DNA of 36,886 nucleotides from Thermoproteota archaeon (GTDB lineage: Archaea; Thermoproteota; Methanomethylicia; Culexarchaeales; B10-G16). Both the position numbers and the translations under genes were made by a program. The stretch is taken from the NCBI GenBank assembly GCA_003649185.1, contig QMRB01000007.1, positions 1-36,886 on the forward strand. Reading direction: 5' to 3'. Under the pieces are notes generated by a model that saw nothing but the letters and a program-made list of their open reading frames with translations, was not told the origin of the DNA and ran no database searches. This document shows positions 25,021-33,767 of the stretch, piece after piece; the stretch's first letter is position 1; every line of letters begins with the position of its first letter.

Positions 25021-26262
25021 ATGATAGGTGCCAGGGGGATGGTTAAACACGGGGAGATAGTAATAGAGCAATTGAAACAGAAACCTGTAGAAGAACTCTT
25101 CACCGAAGTTGTAGAGAGAAAGGGACTTGGACATCCGGACCACATTATCGATTCATCTGCTGAAAGTGTAAGTTTAGCACTATCCAAATATTACATGGAA
25201 AATTTCGGTACAATTCTCCACCATAATGTAGATAAAGGTCTCCTAGTGGGTGGAAGAGCATCACCAAAATTTGGAGGAGGAAGAGTAGAAGAACCAATTT
25301 ACATAATAATTGCGGGAAGAGCAGTAAATGAAATAATTAGAGATAAAGAGATCATAAGAGTACCAATTGGATATTTAGCTGTAAATGCCATTAGAAGATA
25401 CATTAAAGAAAATTTTAGATTTCTAGATCCAGATGAACATATGATAATCGATTATAAAATAAGACCTGGATCAATGGATCTCATCAAAATATTTGAAACC
25501 GGAAACACAATGCCTTTATGCAATGACACTTCATTCGGAGTATGCTATGCACCGTTAACATCAACTGAAAGACTAGTATTAGAGACTGAGAGGTATCTTA
25601 ACTCTAAAAAAGTTAAAAAGGAGCTTCCTGAGGTAGGGGAAGACATTAAAGTTATGGGGTTGAGGAGAGGTGGAGAAATAGAGCTCACAATAGCAGCAGC
25701 GATGATAAGTAGCTTAATACCCGACCTCGACCATTATCTAAGCGTTAAGGAAGAAGTTAAAAGAAGAGTAGAGGATTTAGCATCAAAAATAACTGATTTG
25801 TCAGTTAAAGTTAAAGTTAACACTGGAGACCAACCAGATAAAAATATTGTATATTTAACAGTTACAGGTACATCAGCAGAGAGCGGAGACGATGGAAACA
25901 CGGGTAGAGGAAACAGGGTTAATGGACTTATAACTCCATGTAGACCCATGTCCATGGAGGCAACTGCGGGGAAAAACCCGGTAAGCCACATTGGAAAATT
26001 ATATAACATTTTAGCTAAAATTACAGCCAATGAAATATATGAGGAAGTTGAAGGGATAAGGGAGGTCTATGTTAAAATTCTAGGTCAAATAGGTAGACCG
26101 ATAGATCAACCGATACACATAAATGTACAGACAGTTTTAGAGCCTGAATATAAGCTGACATCCGAGATGGAAAATGAGATAAAGGGTATAATGAGAGAGC
26201 ATCTTGAAAGAATACAGGAAATAACTAAGCTAATTCTGTCGAGAAAAGTTGACATCTTTTAA
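25021..26262 (+). CDS. S-adenosylmethionine synthetase, archaeal type
   Basis: The 413-residue enzyme is the archaeal class of methionine adenosyltransferase, which makes SAM from ATP and methionine. Recognised strings are 'VVERKGLGHPDHIIDSSAES', 'LHHNVDKGLLVGGRASPKFG', 'TGNTMPLCNDTSFGVCYAPL' and 'GNRVNGLITPCRPMSMEATA'. It is full length, with no missing motif. ATG at 25021 would give a nearly leaderless mRNA from the CTTTAAATT box at 24984-24992. ATG at 25039 matches the usual family N-terminus slightly better and has GGTG 8 nt upstream. It supplies SAM to the many methylation systems, including the methyltransferase at 23986 and the C/D sRNP pathway. Confidence 0.95.
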   Translation: MIGARGMVKHGEIVIEQLKQKPVEELFTEVVERKGLGHPDHIIDSSAESVSLALSKYYMENFGTILHHNVDKGLLVGGRASPKFGGGRVEEPIYIIIAGRAVNEIIRDKEIIRVPIGYLAVNAIRRYIKENFRFLDPDEHMIIDYKIRPGSMDLIKIFETGNTMPLCNDTSFGVCYAPLTSTERLVLETERYLNSKKVKKELPEVGEDIKVMGLRRGGEIELTIAAAMISSLIPDLDHYLSVKEEVKRRVEDLASKITDLSVKVKVNTGDQPDKNIVYLTVTGTSAESGDDGNTGRGNRVNGLITPCRPMSMEATAGKNPVSHIGKLYNILAKITANEIYEEVEGIREVYVKILGQIGRPIDQPIHINVQTVLEPEYKLTSEMENEIKGIMREHLERIQEITKLILSRKVDIF

Positions 26263-26272
26263 CTCCTTAATT

Positions 26273-28288
26273 CTAACTTTTTTTATATTCTTCAAAGAGC
26301 ATTCTAAGACGCCGTTCCTCTTCCAACTCTTTCTTTTGTTTAAGCTTCTCAAGAACAGACGCAACTAAACTTTCAAATCTATCTCTATCGACATATGGAA
26401 AATCATCCCAAAAGTTAATGTTTATCATGTCCCCTGAAATCAGGGGAATCATAAATTCGTCGAAAAGATCAAGAATATGGGGCGGTGGATTTATGGAGGA
26501 GACTATGCATTTAACACCTAACTTTGAAAGTCGCTTTATCGCTTCATAGTCTGCAATACTTAAATCATTAATATATATGGAGTCGCCTCTTGAAATTTTA
26601 TATTTCTTCACAGCATTGTTTACATCATCAGAAGATAGATTTTTCACAGGTTTAAGAACCAGAAGATCCCCTCTCAAAAATTTGATGAAGAAATTACGCC
26701 AATCTTTCATCTTCAAATTTAAATTGGAGAGTTCACCTTCAAGGGAAGAAACAAGTAACTGGAGATCTCTAACTCTAGATTCTAAACTGGAGATCTCTCT
26801 ATCCCTTCTAAGTTTAAATTTAGCTTCATCCTGTAACATCAGCATATTTTTTCTCAATTTTTCAATTTCACCCTCCAAAAAGCTAATCTTCTCCAATAAA
26901 TTATCCCTTTGAAGAAGCAGCTTCTTAACACGCTCCTGTGCAACTTTAAGCTTCTCTCTCAACTTTTTAACAATCTCTGAATCATATTTAGGAGATTCAG
27001 AGATCTTAGATGCCTCTTCGCAGCTTTTAACCTCGGTCTCCAAAGATAAAAGTCTATTTATTGCATCTCTAATGTTGTAGCCCTTAACAATTAATGCACG
27101 CAATTCTAGAGTGGATATATGTGCAGCCCTCTCCCTTGCATGCGCCTCAGCCTGAACAAATTTATTTCTAAAATTCATGAAGGCTTTAACTGCAGCAGCT
27201 AAAGCATCACGCTCATGTGAATTTAAGGAAAGATGAAGATTAAACTCCTCCATATATTTATTCAAAATATTCTTCTTCTCGGAAACTGTGAGATTTCTTG
27301 GAGGATAGAAAACATGTACATTCAATATGGATGCAAGTTTAGAAACAAATGCTGGAGGAGGATGAACATCAGAGGCGATTAGGATAGGATTACCTAAATC
27401 TAGAATTGTGGAAAGAAGTTCACTTCTACTCCAATGGCGTCTACTCTTTATAAAGAGCAGTTTACCATAAAGGTCGAGAACAGCTACACCAGCAACTATA
27501 CCTGGATCAACACCTACAATTAAATAATTTCCAGGCTTCTCCACATATTCAACTTCATCGCTTAAAGGTTTAAATATAAATTTTCTCGAATAAACTCTCT
27601 TAATGGAAACCTTAACATCGCTGCTTTTAACGGATTTGATAAGCCCTCTAAACGTATTTAGAGGAGAGTATACTATGAACAAACAATTATTCAATCCAAA
27701 TCTATTTTTATTGTAGAAGACGTCAAAATCAATGTTATTGGAAGTAAGAATACTTTCAATTTCCTTTGCCACATTATAAATTGCAGTTTTAACTTTACGC
27801 TCATATCTATCCTCACTCATACCTCCTTCTCCAGGCCTTCTCTCCCTAGTTACGAAAATCTTAGTCTCGCCGCTTAGATACATAAGTTCGCATCCCACAC
27901 CCATACTTGCTAATCTAGCTGAAATCTCTGCAGCCATTAGGGAAGAAAGTTTTCCACCTTTAAATAGTCCGAAACGCCTAGCAATATTTGGAAGGGAAAT
28001 GAAACCTTTTGAGGGAGAACCAGTAACCTGTACGATCTTCACTTGGGGAGGAAGCAGCTTGAGAAACCTTAACAGGCCCCTAGATGATCCAAGCTCGAAA
28101 ACATTATCCAATGCCAATATTTTCGGTTTATAAGTCCAGAGAAGTTTAATGAGCTTTCTCCTACTAACGTTAAGAAACTTTGAAATTATATTTTCATCCT
28201 TTAAAATAACAACTGCATATCTAGCTTGACGTGTACTTCTCGGAGAAGACATAGGCATTAAATCTACACCGATAACTTCGTTGACCAA
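26273..28288 (-). CDS. DUF460 protein: RNase H-like fold with a long coiled coil
   Basis: The 671-residue protein is of an archaea-wide family of unknown function. An N-terminal domain ('EVIGVDLMPMSSPRSTRQAR') is followed by an RNase H-like domain beginning 'YLIVGVDPGIVAGVAVLDLY' near residue 255. Its conserved 'HERDALAAAVKAF' supplies a late acidic residue, as in RuvC/YqgF-type folds. A coiled coil spans about 410-545 and a C-terminal domain follows. This arrangement is the known DUF460 architecture. A nuclease or nucleic-acid-binding role is plausible but untested here. TTG start with GGTG 8 nt upstream. It is directly downstream of the RIO2 kinase gene (27-nt gap) and probably co-transcribed, which hints at ribosome- or RNA-related work. 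Confidence 0.88.
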   Translation of the reverse strand: MVNEVIGVDLMPMSSPRSTRQARYAVVILKDENIISKFLNVSRRKLIKLLWTYKPKILALDNVFELGSSRGLLRFLKLLPPQVKIVQVTGSPSKGFISLPNIARRFGLFKGGKLSSLMAAEISARLASMGVGCELMYLSGETKIFVTRERRPGEGGMSEDRYERKVKTAIYNVAKEIESILTSNNIDFDVFYNKNRFGLNNCLFIVYSPLNTFRGLIKSVKSSDVKVSIKRVYSRKFIFKPLSDEVEYVEKPGNYLIVGVDPGIVAGVAVLDLYGKLLFIKSRRHWSRSELLSTILDLGNPILIASDVHPPPAFVSKLASILNVHVFYPPRNLTVSEKKNILNKYMEEFNLHLSLNSHERDALAAAVKAFMNFRNKFVQAEAHARERAAHISTLELRALIVKGYNIRDAINRLLSLETEVKSCEEASKISESPKYDSEIVKKLREKLKVAQERVKKLLLQRDNLLEKISFLEGEIEKLRKNMLMLQDEAKFKLRRDREISSLESRVRDLQLLVSSLEGELSNLNLKMKDWRNFFIKFLRGDLLVLKPVKNLSSDDVNNAVKKYKISRGDSIYINDLSIADYEAIKRLSKLGVKCIVSSINPPPHILDLFDEFMIPLISGDMININFWDDFPYVDRDRFESLVASVLEKLKQKKELEEERRLRMLFEEYKKS
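26278..26284 (+). terminator. T-rich tract after the SAM synthetase gene
   Basis: A run of seven T follows 15 nt after the metK-type stop codon. Archaeal polymerase ends transcription at such U-tracts. It overlaps the C-terminal codons of the convergent DUF460 gene. Confidence 0.4.
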
Positions 28289-28315
28289 GGGCTACACCAC
28301 TATGAATAATTAGAT

Positions 28316-29194
28316 TTAGGAAGCGCCGACAATAAAAGAAAAGGCATCCTTAAATTTTAATTTTAACCCGAAGCGGCGATTGAAAAACATTACAATGTTA
28401 AATATATCCCTTTTCAAAAGCCGCTCAGCACTTGGATGATATATTGAAACTGCTTGAGGCCAGTCGATAATAAGTGGAAGAAAATCCTCGGATACAATTA
28501 CATTGTATTCTGAAAGATCGCCGTGAACGAAGCCTCCAATTCTATAAGTCTTCTTCACCTCCGTGAGGATAGATTTATAAAATGAAATTGGATTCGGAAG
28601 ATAATCGCAAACATATAAGGGGTCACCATAAATGAAGGACATAACGACAACATGCCTATTATAAGTGTAAGGTTTAGGAACTTTAACACCAATGGAATGG
28701 AGATGCTCCAACACTTTATATTCATTCTTCGCAGCAATTTTAGCTTGGAACATCCATGGCAAATTATCTTTATCTTCAAGGTAGGATCTGAATCTCCGAG
28801 TTTTACGGAAGCTGATTCTACCCAACCTATGAAATTTAACGGCAACTCTCTCATTTACAGGTGTAAATCCCTCATATACATCGGCCTCTTTACCTATCCC
28901 TAAAGGTTTTCCTATGCCGATGATGAAGTCGGAATCGACGAGAGCTTTTAAGGCGAGACAGTCATAACCCCAATAAGTTAAAGTGTAGCCTTCATATGAT
29001 ACTAATCGTCTCATCAATAATCCTAAACTACAGAGCTTACTGAGAATTTTTGAAGCCAATTCGACTCTAACTCTAGCTTTACGTGAAACCACATCTATTG
29101 GAACATATTTAAAGGATCTCATTCCAGCTTCAATACTTCTAAGTAGCTTGAAATCCAAAGATGTCAACTGTTTATAAGCCTGAATTGGAAGCAT
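28316..29194 (-). CDS. RIO2-type serine/threonine protein kinase
   Basis: The 292-residue kinase has the N-terminal winged helix (about 1-85, 'LLRSIEAGMRSFKYVPIDVV') that defines RIO2. The nucleotide loop 'GKPLGIGKEADVYEG' and 'VAVKFHRLGRISFRKTRRFR' come next. 'HGDLSEYNVIV' is the catalytic loop with D and N, and 'LIIDWPQAVS' is the metal-binding D of subdomain VII. All catalytic residues are present. RIO2 acts in the maturation of the small ribosomal subunit in eukaryotes and is likely to do so in archaea. ATG at 29194 has no SD and may be leaderless. It sits upstream of DUF460. Confidence 0.95.
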   Translation of the reverse strand: MLPIQAYKQLTSLDFKLLRSIEAGMRSFKYVPIDVVSRKARVRVELASKILSKLCSLGLLMRRLVSYEGYTLTYWGYDCLALKALVDSDFIIGIGKPLGIGKEADVYEGFTPVNERVAVKFHRLGRISFRKTRRFRSYLEDKDNLPWMFQAKIAAKNEYKVLEHLHSIGVKVPKPYTYNRHVVVMSFIYGDPLYVCDYLPNPISFYKSILTEVKKTYRIGGFVHGDLSEYNVIVSEDFLPLIIDWPQAVSIYHPSAERLLKRDIFNIVMFFNRRFGLKLKFKDAFSFIVGAS

Positions 29195-29325
29195 ACAACA
29201 TGATATTGTGATCTATGAATAATAAGGGTTAGGTAATTTTAAATTTGACAAGTTGAAAAAGGGAAATATGGAATAAATGACATTTAAGTTAAAACGATAG
29301 GGATAAAGTTAAAAAACCATGAATA

Positions 29326-29335
29326 AATTTAAATA
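29326..29335 (+). promoter_or_regulatory. TATA-like box for the ArsR-type regulator
   Basis: AATTTAAATA places the transcript start near 29355-29360. That would exclude the upstream in-frame ATG at 29338 and favour ATG 29368. 29195-29325 between this gene and RIO2 is AT-rich with no other feature that I can see. Confidence 0.4.
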
Positions 29336-29367
29336 CAATGGATAATAATTCACTGAAGGGAAGAGAA

Positions 29368-29667
29368 ATGACATCAGAAATACGTGAAGAACAGGGAGTA
29401 TTAATAGTGAGAGGTAAAAACGTAGTGAAAATAGCATCTGCATTATCATCTGAAACAAGAATAAAGATCTTGGAGTTCTTAAAGGGCAAAGAAGTTGATA
29501 TAGGGCAGGTGGCTGAACTGATAAATCAAAGCAAGGCCAATGCAAGTGCACAGATGAGAATACTGGAAAAATATGGACTTGTAAAAACGACATATAAGCC
29601 TGGAAAGAGAGGAGTTAAAAAGGTTTGCACATCTAACATCAGAGAAGTTAGACTTATACTGGAGTAG
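29368..29667 (+). CDS. Winged-helix transcriptional regulator, ArsR-like
   Basis: About 99 residues. The winged helix runs from 'VVKIASALSSETRIKILEFL', the classic ArsR N-terminal helix, through the recognition region 'AELINQSKANASAQMRILEK' to the wing 'GLVKTTYKPGKRGVKKVC'. There is one cysteine and no CxC metal site, so metal sensing is not supported. ATG at 29368 follows the purine tract AAGGGAAGAG and fits the TATA position. ATG at 29338 is an alternative that adds ten residues. The 3' end overlaps the convergent pyrG gene by 14 nt. The target is unknown; autoregulation is the first guess. Confidence 0.85.
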   Translation: MTSEIREEQGVLIVRGKNVVKIASALSSETRIKILEFLKGKEVDIGQVAELINQSKANASAQMRILEKYGLVKTTYKPGKRGVKKVCTSNIREVRLILE

Positions 29668-31302
29668 AAGAACGCTGTAAACTATACTCCAATGCGGCTT
29701 TCACAAATCCGAGATAAGGTGGAGAAGGCTTTCCAGGTCTAGACTTAAACTCCGGATGAGCTTGAGAGCCGAGGAAGAATCTATGCCTAGGAAGTTCTAC
29801 AAATTCTATTCTCTGTCCATCAGGGCTTCTGCCGGAAAAGATGAGGCCGTGACGTTGAAGAAGATCCCAATATGAAGGGTTAACTTCATATCTATGTCTA
29901 TGTCTCTCATAGACAATAGTTTTACCATACAATTTATATGTTAGAGTTCCAGGCTCCAAAATTATTGGATGAGCACCCAACCTCATAGTTCCACCAAGAA
30001 AACGAATATTTCTCTGTTCTGGAAGGAGATCTATAACGGGATTAGCAGTTTCCGGATCGATCTCCGTACTGTTCGCATCGTCAAGTCCAACCACATTTCT
30101 AGCAAATTCTATAATGGACATTTGGAATCCAAAGCAGATCCCTAGGAAAGGTATGTTATTTTCCCTTGCAAATTTCACTGATAATATTTTACCTTCAGAT
30201 CCTCTTGCACCAAATCCTGGAGGCACTAAAATGCCATCATACTTTGAGAGAATATTCAATTTTTCAGGTGATTCTTCAAAGATCTCAGTTTCAATCCAAT
30301 CAATATTCACTTTGGTCTTCAATTTTGCACCTGCATGCTTCAATGCTTCATTGATGCTGATATATGCATCAGCCAATTTGGCGTATTTTCCACATAAAGC
30401 TATTTTAACTTCATGCTCATAATTTAAAAAGGAAGTGACAACACTCTTCCAATAGCTCCAATTAGGCGTATTGGATTTCAATCCAATCCTACTAACAATA
30501 TAATTCCCCATTCCCTGCTCATCTAAAATTAAGGGAACCTTATAAATACAATCAACAGTGTAAGATGTAAATACAGCCTCTTCCGAAACGCTTCCATAAA
30601 GCGCTATTTTATGTTTAGCGGGATTATTTAAAGGAATGCTGCATCGAGCCACAATTATATCGGGCTGTATACCTATTCTACGAAGCTCATTGACGCTGTG
30701 CTGGCATGGTTTAGTCTTCTGTTCACCAGTCACATCTAATATGGGAACTAGGGCAACATGGACGAATAAAGTGTTTTCATATCCCTCCTCCAATCTCATC
30801 TGTCTTATAGCTTCTAGAAACGGTAAACTTTCAATATCCCCCACCGTTCCACCAACCTCTACAATAACAATGTCAACATTGCTTCTCCTCCCGGCCAAAC
30901 GGATCCTCCTTTTAATCTCATCGGTTACATGTGGTACAACTTGTACACAGGCTCCTAAATAGTCACCTCTCCTCTCCCTCTCGATAACTTCTCTATAGAT
31001 TTGCCCAGTAGTGATATTGTTATCCTTGGGTAGATTTATATCTAGGAAACGTTCGTAATGTCCAAGATCCATGTCGATTTCCCCTCCATCTTCTGTAACG
31101 AAGACCTCTCCATGCATATATGGATTCATGGTGCCAGCATCAACATTTAAATAAGGATCTATCTTAATGGCGGTGACGGAGAACCCTCTAACCTGAAGCA
31201 TTTTTCCAATGGAGGCGGCGACAATACCTTTAGGGGGAAGCCTATTCAGCTTCCTTTCCCCACACTTGACAATACGCCTCCAGTTATGAAAATATATTTC
31301 AC
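29654..31302 (-). CDS. pyrG: CTP synthase, reading frame interrupted by a 26-nt BHB-type intron
   Basis: PyrG aminates UTP to CTP using glutamine and ATP. The uninterrupted frame only begins at ATG 31201 ('[20 protein letters not shown]'), lacking the P-loop. The missing N-terminus is upstream in the DNA: GTG at 31302 reads [16 protein letters not shown], then the frame is broken by 26 extra bases (31255-31230), after which GIVAASIGK continues. Joining 31302-31256 to 31229-29654 gives 1623 nt, 540 residues, full family length. GGTGG precedes the start. Glutaminase motifs are '[13 protein letters not shown]' (nucleophile C), 'RHRYEVN' and '[19 protein letters not shown]'. The gene ends convergently with the ArsR gene. 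It is last in the likely KaiC / metallophosphoesterase / nadE / pyrG operon, with an extra TATA-like AATATAAT near 31333. Confidence 0.93.
31230..31255 (-). other. Candidate archaeal bulge-helix-bulge intron (26 nt) in pyrG
   Basis: Minus strand, 5' to 3': exon GGGG, bulge AAA (31257-31255), GGAAGC, loop, GCUUCC, CCCU, bulge AAA (31231-31229), exon GGU. GGAAGC pairs with GCUUCC (6 bp) and GGGG with CCCU (3 G-C plus one G-U), so a 4-bp helix is flanked by two 3-nt bulges on opposite strands. That is the substrate of the archaeal splicing endonuclease. Cutting after the second A of each bulge removes 26 nt and rebuilds the AAA lysine codon of GKG (K16). The outer stem next to the bulges is weak (one U-G, then CAA/UUG), but GGAGGCG in exon 1 and CGCCUCC in exon 2 can close the structure. 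An assembly error or pseudogene would not be expected to give this geometry. Confidence 0.82.
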
Positions 31303-31361
31303 CACAATTACCACCACGCTTAACAAATTATATTAAAGGTGATATGGAAATAAAAATGATG

Positions 31362-32156
31362 CTAGAGGAAAACGTCATTTGGAAGCTGAGCTATTGGAGG
31401 CATCTTTCTCTTATGACTTGATCTTTTAATCAGTTCATTCACCCTTTCAACATCAGATAATGGAACATTTAATTTTGAAGCAGCTTCTTCACAGTTTAAT
31501 TTTTCATCAACCAGTAAATGTAATATTGGATCTATATATTCATATGTAAATCCAATTTCATCTTCAGCCAACTGATCCTTCCATAATCTAGGACTACTCG
31601 GCTTACTTATAATTCTACTTGGAATGTTCAGATATTTAGCGAGATATCTAACCTGTGTTTTATATAGGTCTCCTATCGGAAGCAGATCACATCCGCCATC
31701 CCCATATTTTGTAAAATATCCAATTAATAATTCACTTTTATCACCAGTTCCAACTACAAGCCGCCTCTCATGATTAGCATAATAATATAAAATGCACATT
31801 CGAATTCTAGCTCTCAAATTTCCTATTGACAGTCTATCTATAGATTGAGAACTTGGAATACATTGCATACAACATGAAACTATCGGTTTAATATCTATAA
31901 CATGATACTTTACGCCCAGCAGTTTGCATAGGGCAAGCGCATCATCAACATCTGATTTCGGGGTTACATCGGAGTCTGGTAAAAGCAAACAGAGAACTTT
32001 TTCCGAACCATAAGCCTTTACGGAGAGAGAAGCAACAACACTTGAATCTAAACCACCACTAACACCTAAAACGACGCCGTTAAAGTTGGATGGAAGTGAA
32101 ATTCTAAGAAAATTGCAGATATGTTTCACGGCAAGTTCCTCATCAATCTCCAACAT
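31362..32156 (-). CDS. nadE: NAD synthetase (ammonia-dependent type)
   Basis: NadE converts deamido-NAD to NAD with ATP. The 264 residues include the PP-loop 'VLGVSGGLDSSVVASL', 'LLLPDSDVTPKSDVDDALAL', 'NLRARIRMCILYYYAN', 'VVGTGDKSELLIGYFTKYGD', then 'GGCDLLPIGDLYKTQVR' and 'KPSSPRLW' with 'DQLAEDEIG'. There is no glutaminase (nitrilase) domain, so ammonia is the likely nitrogen source. ATG at 32156 is chosen because GAGGGA lies 6 nt upstream; ATG at 32189 has no SD. It follows the metallophosphoesterase closely and precedes pyrG by 59 nt. An unusual 'CCMQC' cluster near residue 96 could be a metal or disulfide site. Confidence 0.95.
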   Translation of the reverse strand: MLEIDEELAVKHICNFLRISLPSNFNGVVLGVSGGLDSSVVASLSVKAYGSEKVLCLLLPDSDVTPKSDVDDALALCKLLGVKYHVIDIKPIVSCCMQCIPSSQSIDRLSIGNLRARIRMCILYYYANHERRLVVGTGDKSELLIGYFTKYGDGGCDLLPIGDLYKTQVRYLAKYLNIPSRIISKPSSPRLWKDQLAEDEIGFTYEYIDPILHLLVDEKLNCEEAASKLNVPLSDVERVNELIKRSSHKRKMPPIAQLPNDVFL

Positions 32157-32193
32157 GGAGATTCCCTCAATACAGGTCACATCTATCATTTAA

Positions 32194-32958
32194 TTAGAAT
32201 AAAAATTTTGTGAAAAAGCTTGTCAACCTTGTCTGTTTAACTTTTGAAAATGGAAAGTTAAAGGTGATTATCATATTGTTTGCAGGTAGAGAAACATTGT
32301 AAACTGGAACTCCATCGATCCTATCAAAACAATGAATGGAATTATGGGAATGTCCATGAAGAACAAGCGATACTGGATTTTCCCGGATGATCTTCTCCAA
32401 TCTTCTACATCCAAGTTCAGGCCAAGCTCTCGGATTTTCCCCTCTCAACGTGAGATATGTGGGAGCATAATGAGTGAAAAGGATTATATGGTCGCATAGA
32501 TCATTTAACTTTTTAATGAGAAATGCCATTTTATCGACACGTCTTCTATAAATATCTCTAATATTTGGAACATTTTTAAGCTGCCACCTTGTAGGTCGAT
32601 CTAAACATCCTCTACTTCCAATTAAACCTAGAGATAAATCATCAAATTTGAGGATTTCATAGGAGTCGTCAAGCCAAACAATATCTCCATAATTTTTAAC
32701 AAGTTCATCTTTGACTTCATCGAACTCTTCGTTGCCGAAACATGCATAGATGGAAGCTGAAAACCTCCTTTTTATAATATCCAGAACAGGTTTAAGCTCT
32801 TGAAATCTACCTTTATATATTAAATCACCACACAAAATGAAGAGATCTACATTTTCCTTAACATTACTAAGAGAACGAATAAATAAATTTAGAAATTTTG
32901 GAGAATGAATATCTGAGGATGCCGCTATCTTAATGCCCTTCAATTCATCACTTCTCAA
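32194..32958 (-). CDS. Calcineurin-like metallophosphoesterase
   Basis: The 254-residue phosphoesterase carries motif I 'SSDIHSPKF', motif II 'LCGDLIYKG', motif III 'CFGNEEFDEV', 'LFTHYAPT' and 'LHGHSHNS'. In motif III the usual His after GN is Glu, a variant I recall in several archaeal relatives but which lacks the general-acid His of classical enzymes. The substrate is unknown. The TTG start at 32958 overlaps the KaiC-like gene by 11 nt; a second TTG at 32943 would give a start nearer to the first strand. Its pairing with a KaiC-like ATPase suggests a common operon, but I see no proof of a joint role. Confidence 0.87.
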   Translation of the reverse strand: MRSDELKGIKIAASSDIHSPKFLNLFIRSLSNVKENVDLFILCGDLIYKGRFQELKPVLDIIKRRFSASIYACFGNEEFDEVKDELVKNYGDIVWLDDSYEILKFDDLSLGLIGSRGCLDRPTRWQLKNVPNIRDIYRRRVDKMAFLIKKLNDLCDHIILFTHYAPTYLTLRGENPRAWPELGCRRLEKIIRENPVSLVLHGHSHNSIHCFDRIDGVPVYNVSLPANNMIITFNFPFSKVKQTRLTSFFTKFLF

Positions 32959-33667
32959 GCAATTTATTCAAAGGCTCACCTATAACTATGCCTTTACCTG
33001 GAACTATTTCGAAAGTATATATTGTCATATCCATAGGTGACCATCTCATCTTCCTAACATAAATCAACCTGTAAAACTTTTCACCAATCCTTTTAATCTC
33101 TAGAACAATTATACCTGAAGAAATGAATTCTTCAACTCCATATCTGCTCAGAGAATTTGATCCCGTCGGAATATCACATGTAACAACAGTTGTACAGCCA
33201 ATTTCCTCCTCTAAATATGAAACAATCTCCCTAATATACTCTCTAACCCAGAGAAGATCTCCAACTCCTTGAGCCAGGGCAGATATGGGATCTAATACAA
33301 GTCTACTTATAGTTCTTCCCCTAAGATAACGTTGAATGTTTTTAACGAAGGCCTTCGACTCCTTTCCATGCCTAAGATCCTCTGTTCTCAATCTAATCTC
33401 AAAGGGAACGAACTGTCCAGACCTTATATATGGGTTAAAATTCCAGCCCAGATTTAAAGTTCCACTGATAACATTTGCAATCCTATCATCAAAGGATACA
33501 AATGCACATTGCTCACCATTCTTTAAACCTTGAAGGAGGAATTGAAGAGACATAATAGTTTTTCCAGTTCCAGTCTCCCCAGCTATAAGATAGGTTCTCC
33601 CCTTTATGAAACCTCCACCTATAATCTCATCTAGTTTAGGTATTCCAGTGGGAATTCTATCCAGCAA
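32948..33667 (-). CDS. KaiC/RadA-like single-domain ATPase
   Basis: The 239-residue RecA-fold protein opens 'DRIPTGIPKLDEIIGGGFIK', with Walker A 'GETGTGKT' at 30-37, 'GEQCAFVSFDD' (the KaiC 'Y.SFEE' strand) and Walker B 'RLVLDPISAL'. It is a single KaiC domain. Archaeal KaiC-like proteins are signal-type ATPases of unclear role. TTG at 33667 with GAGGTG about 6 nt before it. First gene of the minus-strand operon leading to pyrG, with a palindromic TATA-like element 50-65 nt upstream. Confidence 0.88.
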   Translation of the reverse strand: MLDRIPTGIPKLDEIIGGGFIKGRTYLIAGETGTGKTIMSLQFLLQGLKNGEQCAFVSFDDRIANVISGTLNLGWNFNPYIRSGQFVPFEIRLRTEDLRHGKESKAFVKNIQRYLRGRTISRLVLDPISALAQGVGDLLWVREYIREIVSYLEEEIGCTTVVTCDIPTGSNSLSRYGVEEFISSGIIVLEIKRIGEKFYRLIYVRKMRWSPMDMTIYTFEIVPGKGIVIGEPLNKLLEK

Positions 33668-33718
33668 GATTACACCTCTCCAAAGGATATAACGAATACA
33701 TAAAAAATTTAACTGTAA

Positions 33719-33734
33719 ACTATTTATAAATAGT
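33719..33734. promoter_or_regulatory. Perfect 16-nt palindrome containing a TATA box
   Basis: ACTATTTATAAATAGT is its own reverse complement and includes TTTATAAA. Lying 52 nt upstream of the KaiC-like start, it would place the minus-strand transcript near 33700. Because it is symmetrical it could also drive transcription rightward into the structured GC-rich patch at 33736-33802. It might serve as a repressor operator too. Confidence 0.4.
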
Positions 33735-33767
33735 CATCGGCGGATGAAGAGAAAAAGTTGAAGAGCA

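Noticed and set aside
29654-31201. CTP synthase starting at ATG 31201 as a complete gene
   Set aside because: It would lack the P-loop that all CTP synthases need, and the missing piece is present upstream in the proper order, separated only by the BHB-like 26 nt.
31230-31262. Programmed frameshifting as the explanation for the pyrG interruption
   Set aside because: A 26-nt insert containing a stop cannot be bypassed by a one-base shift to give the conserved sequence; excision fits exactly.
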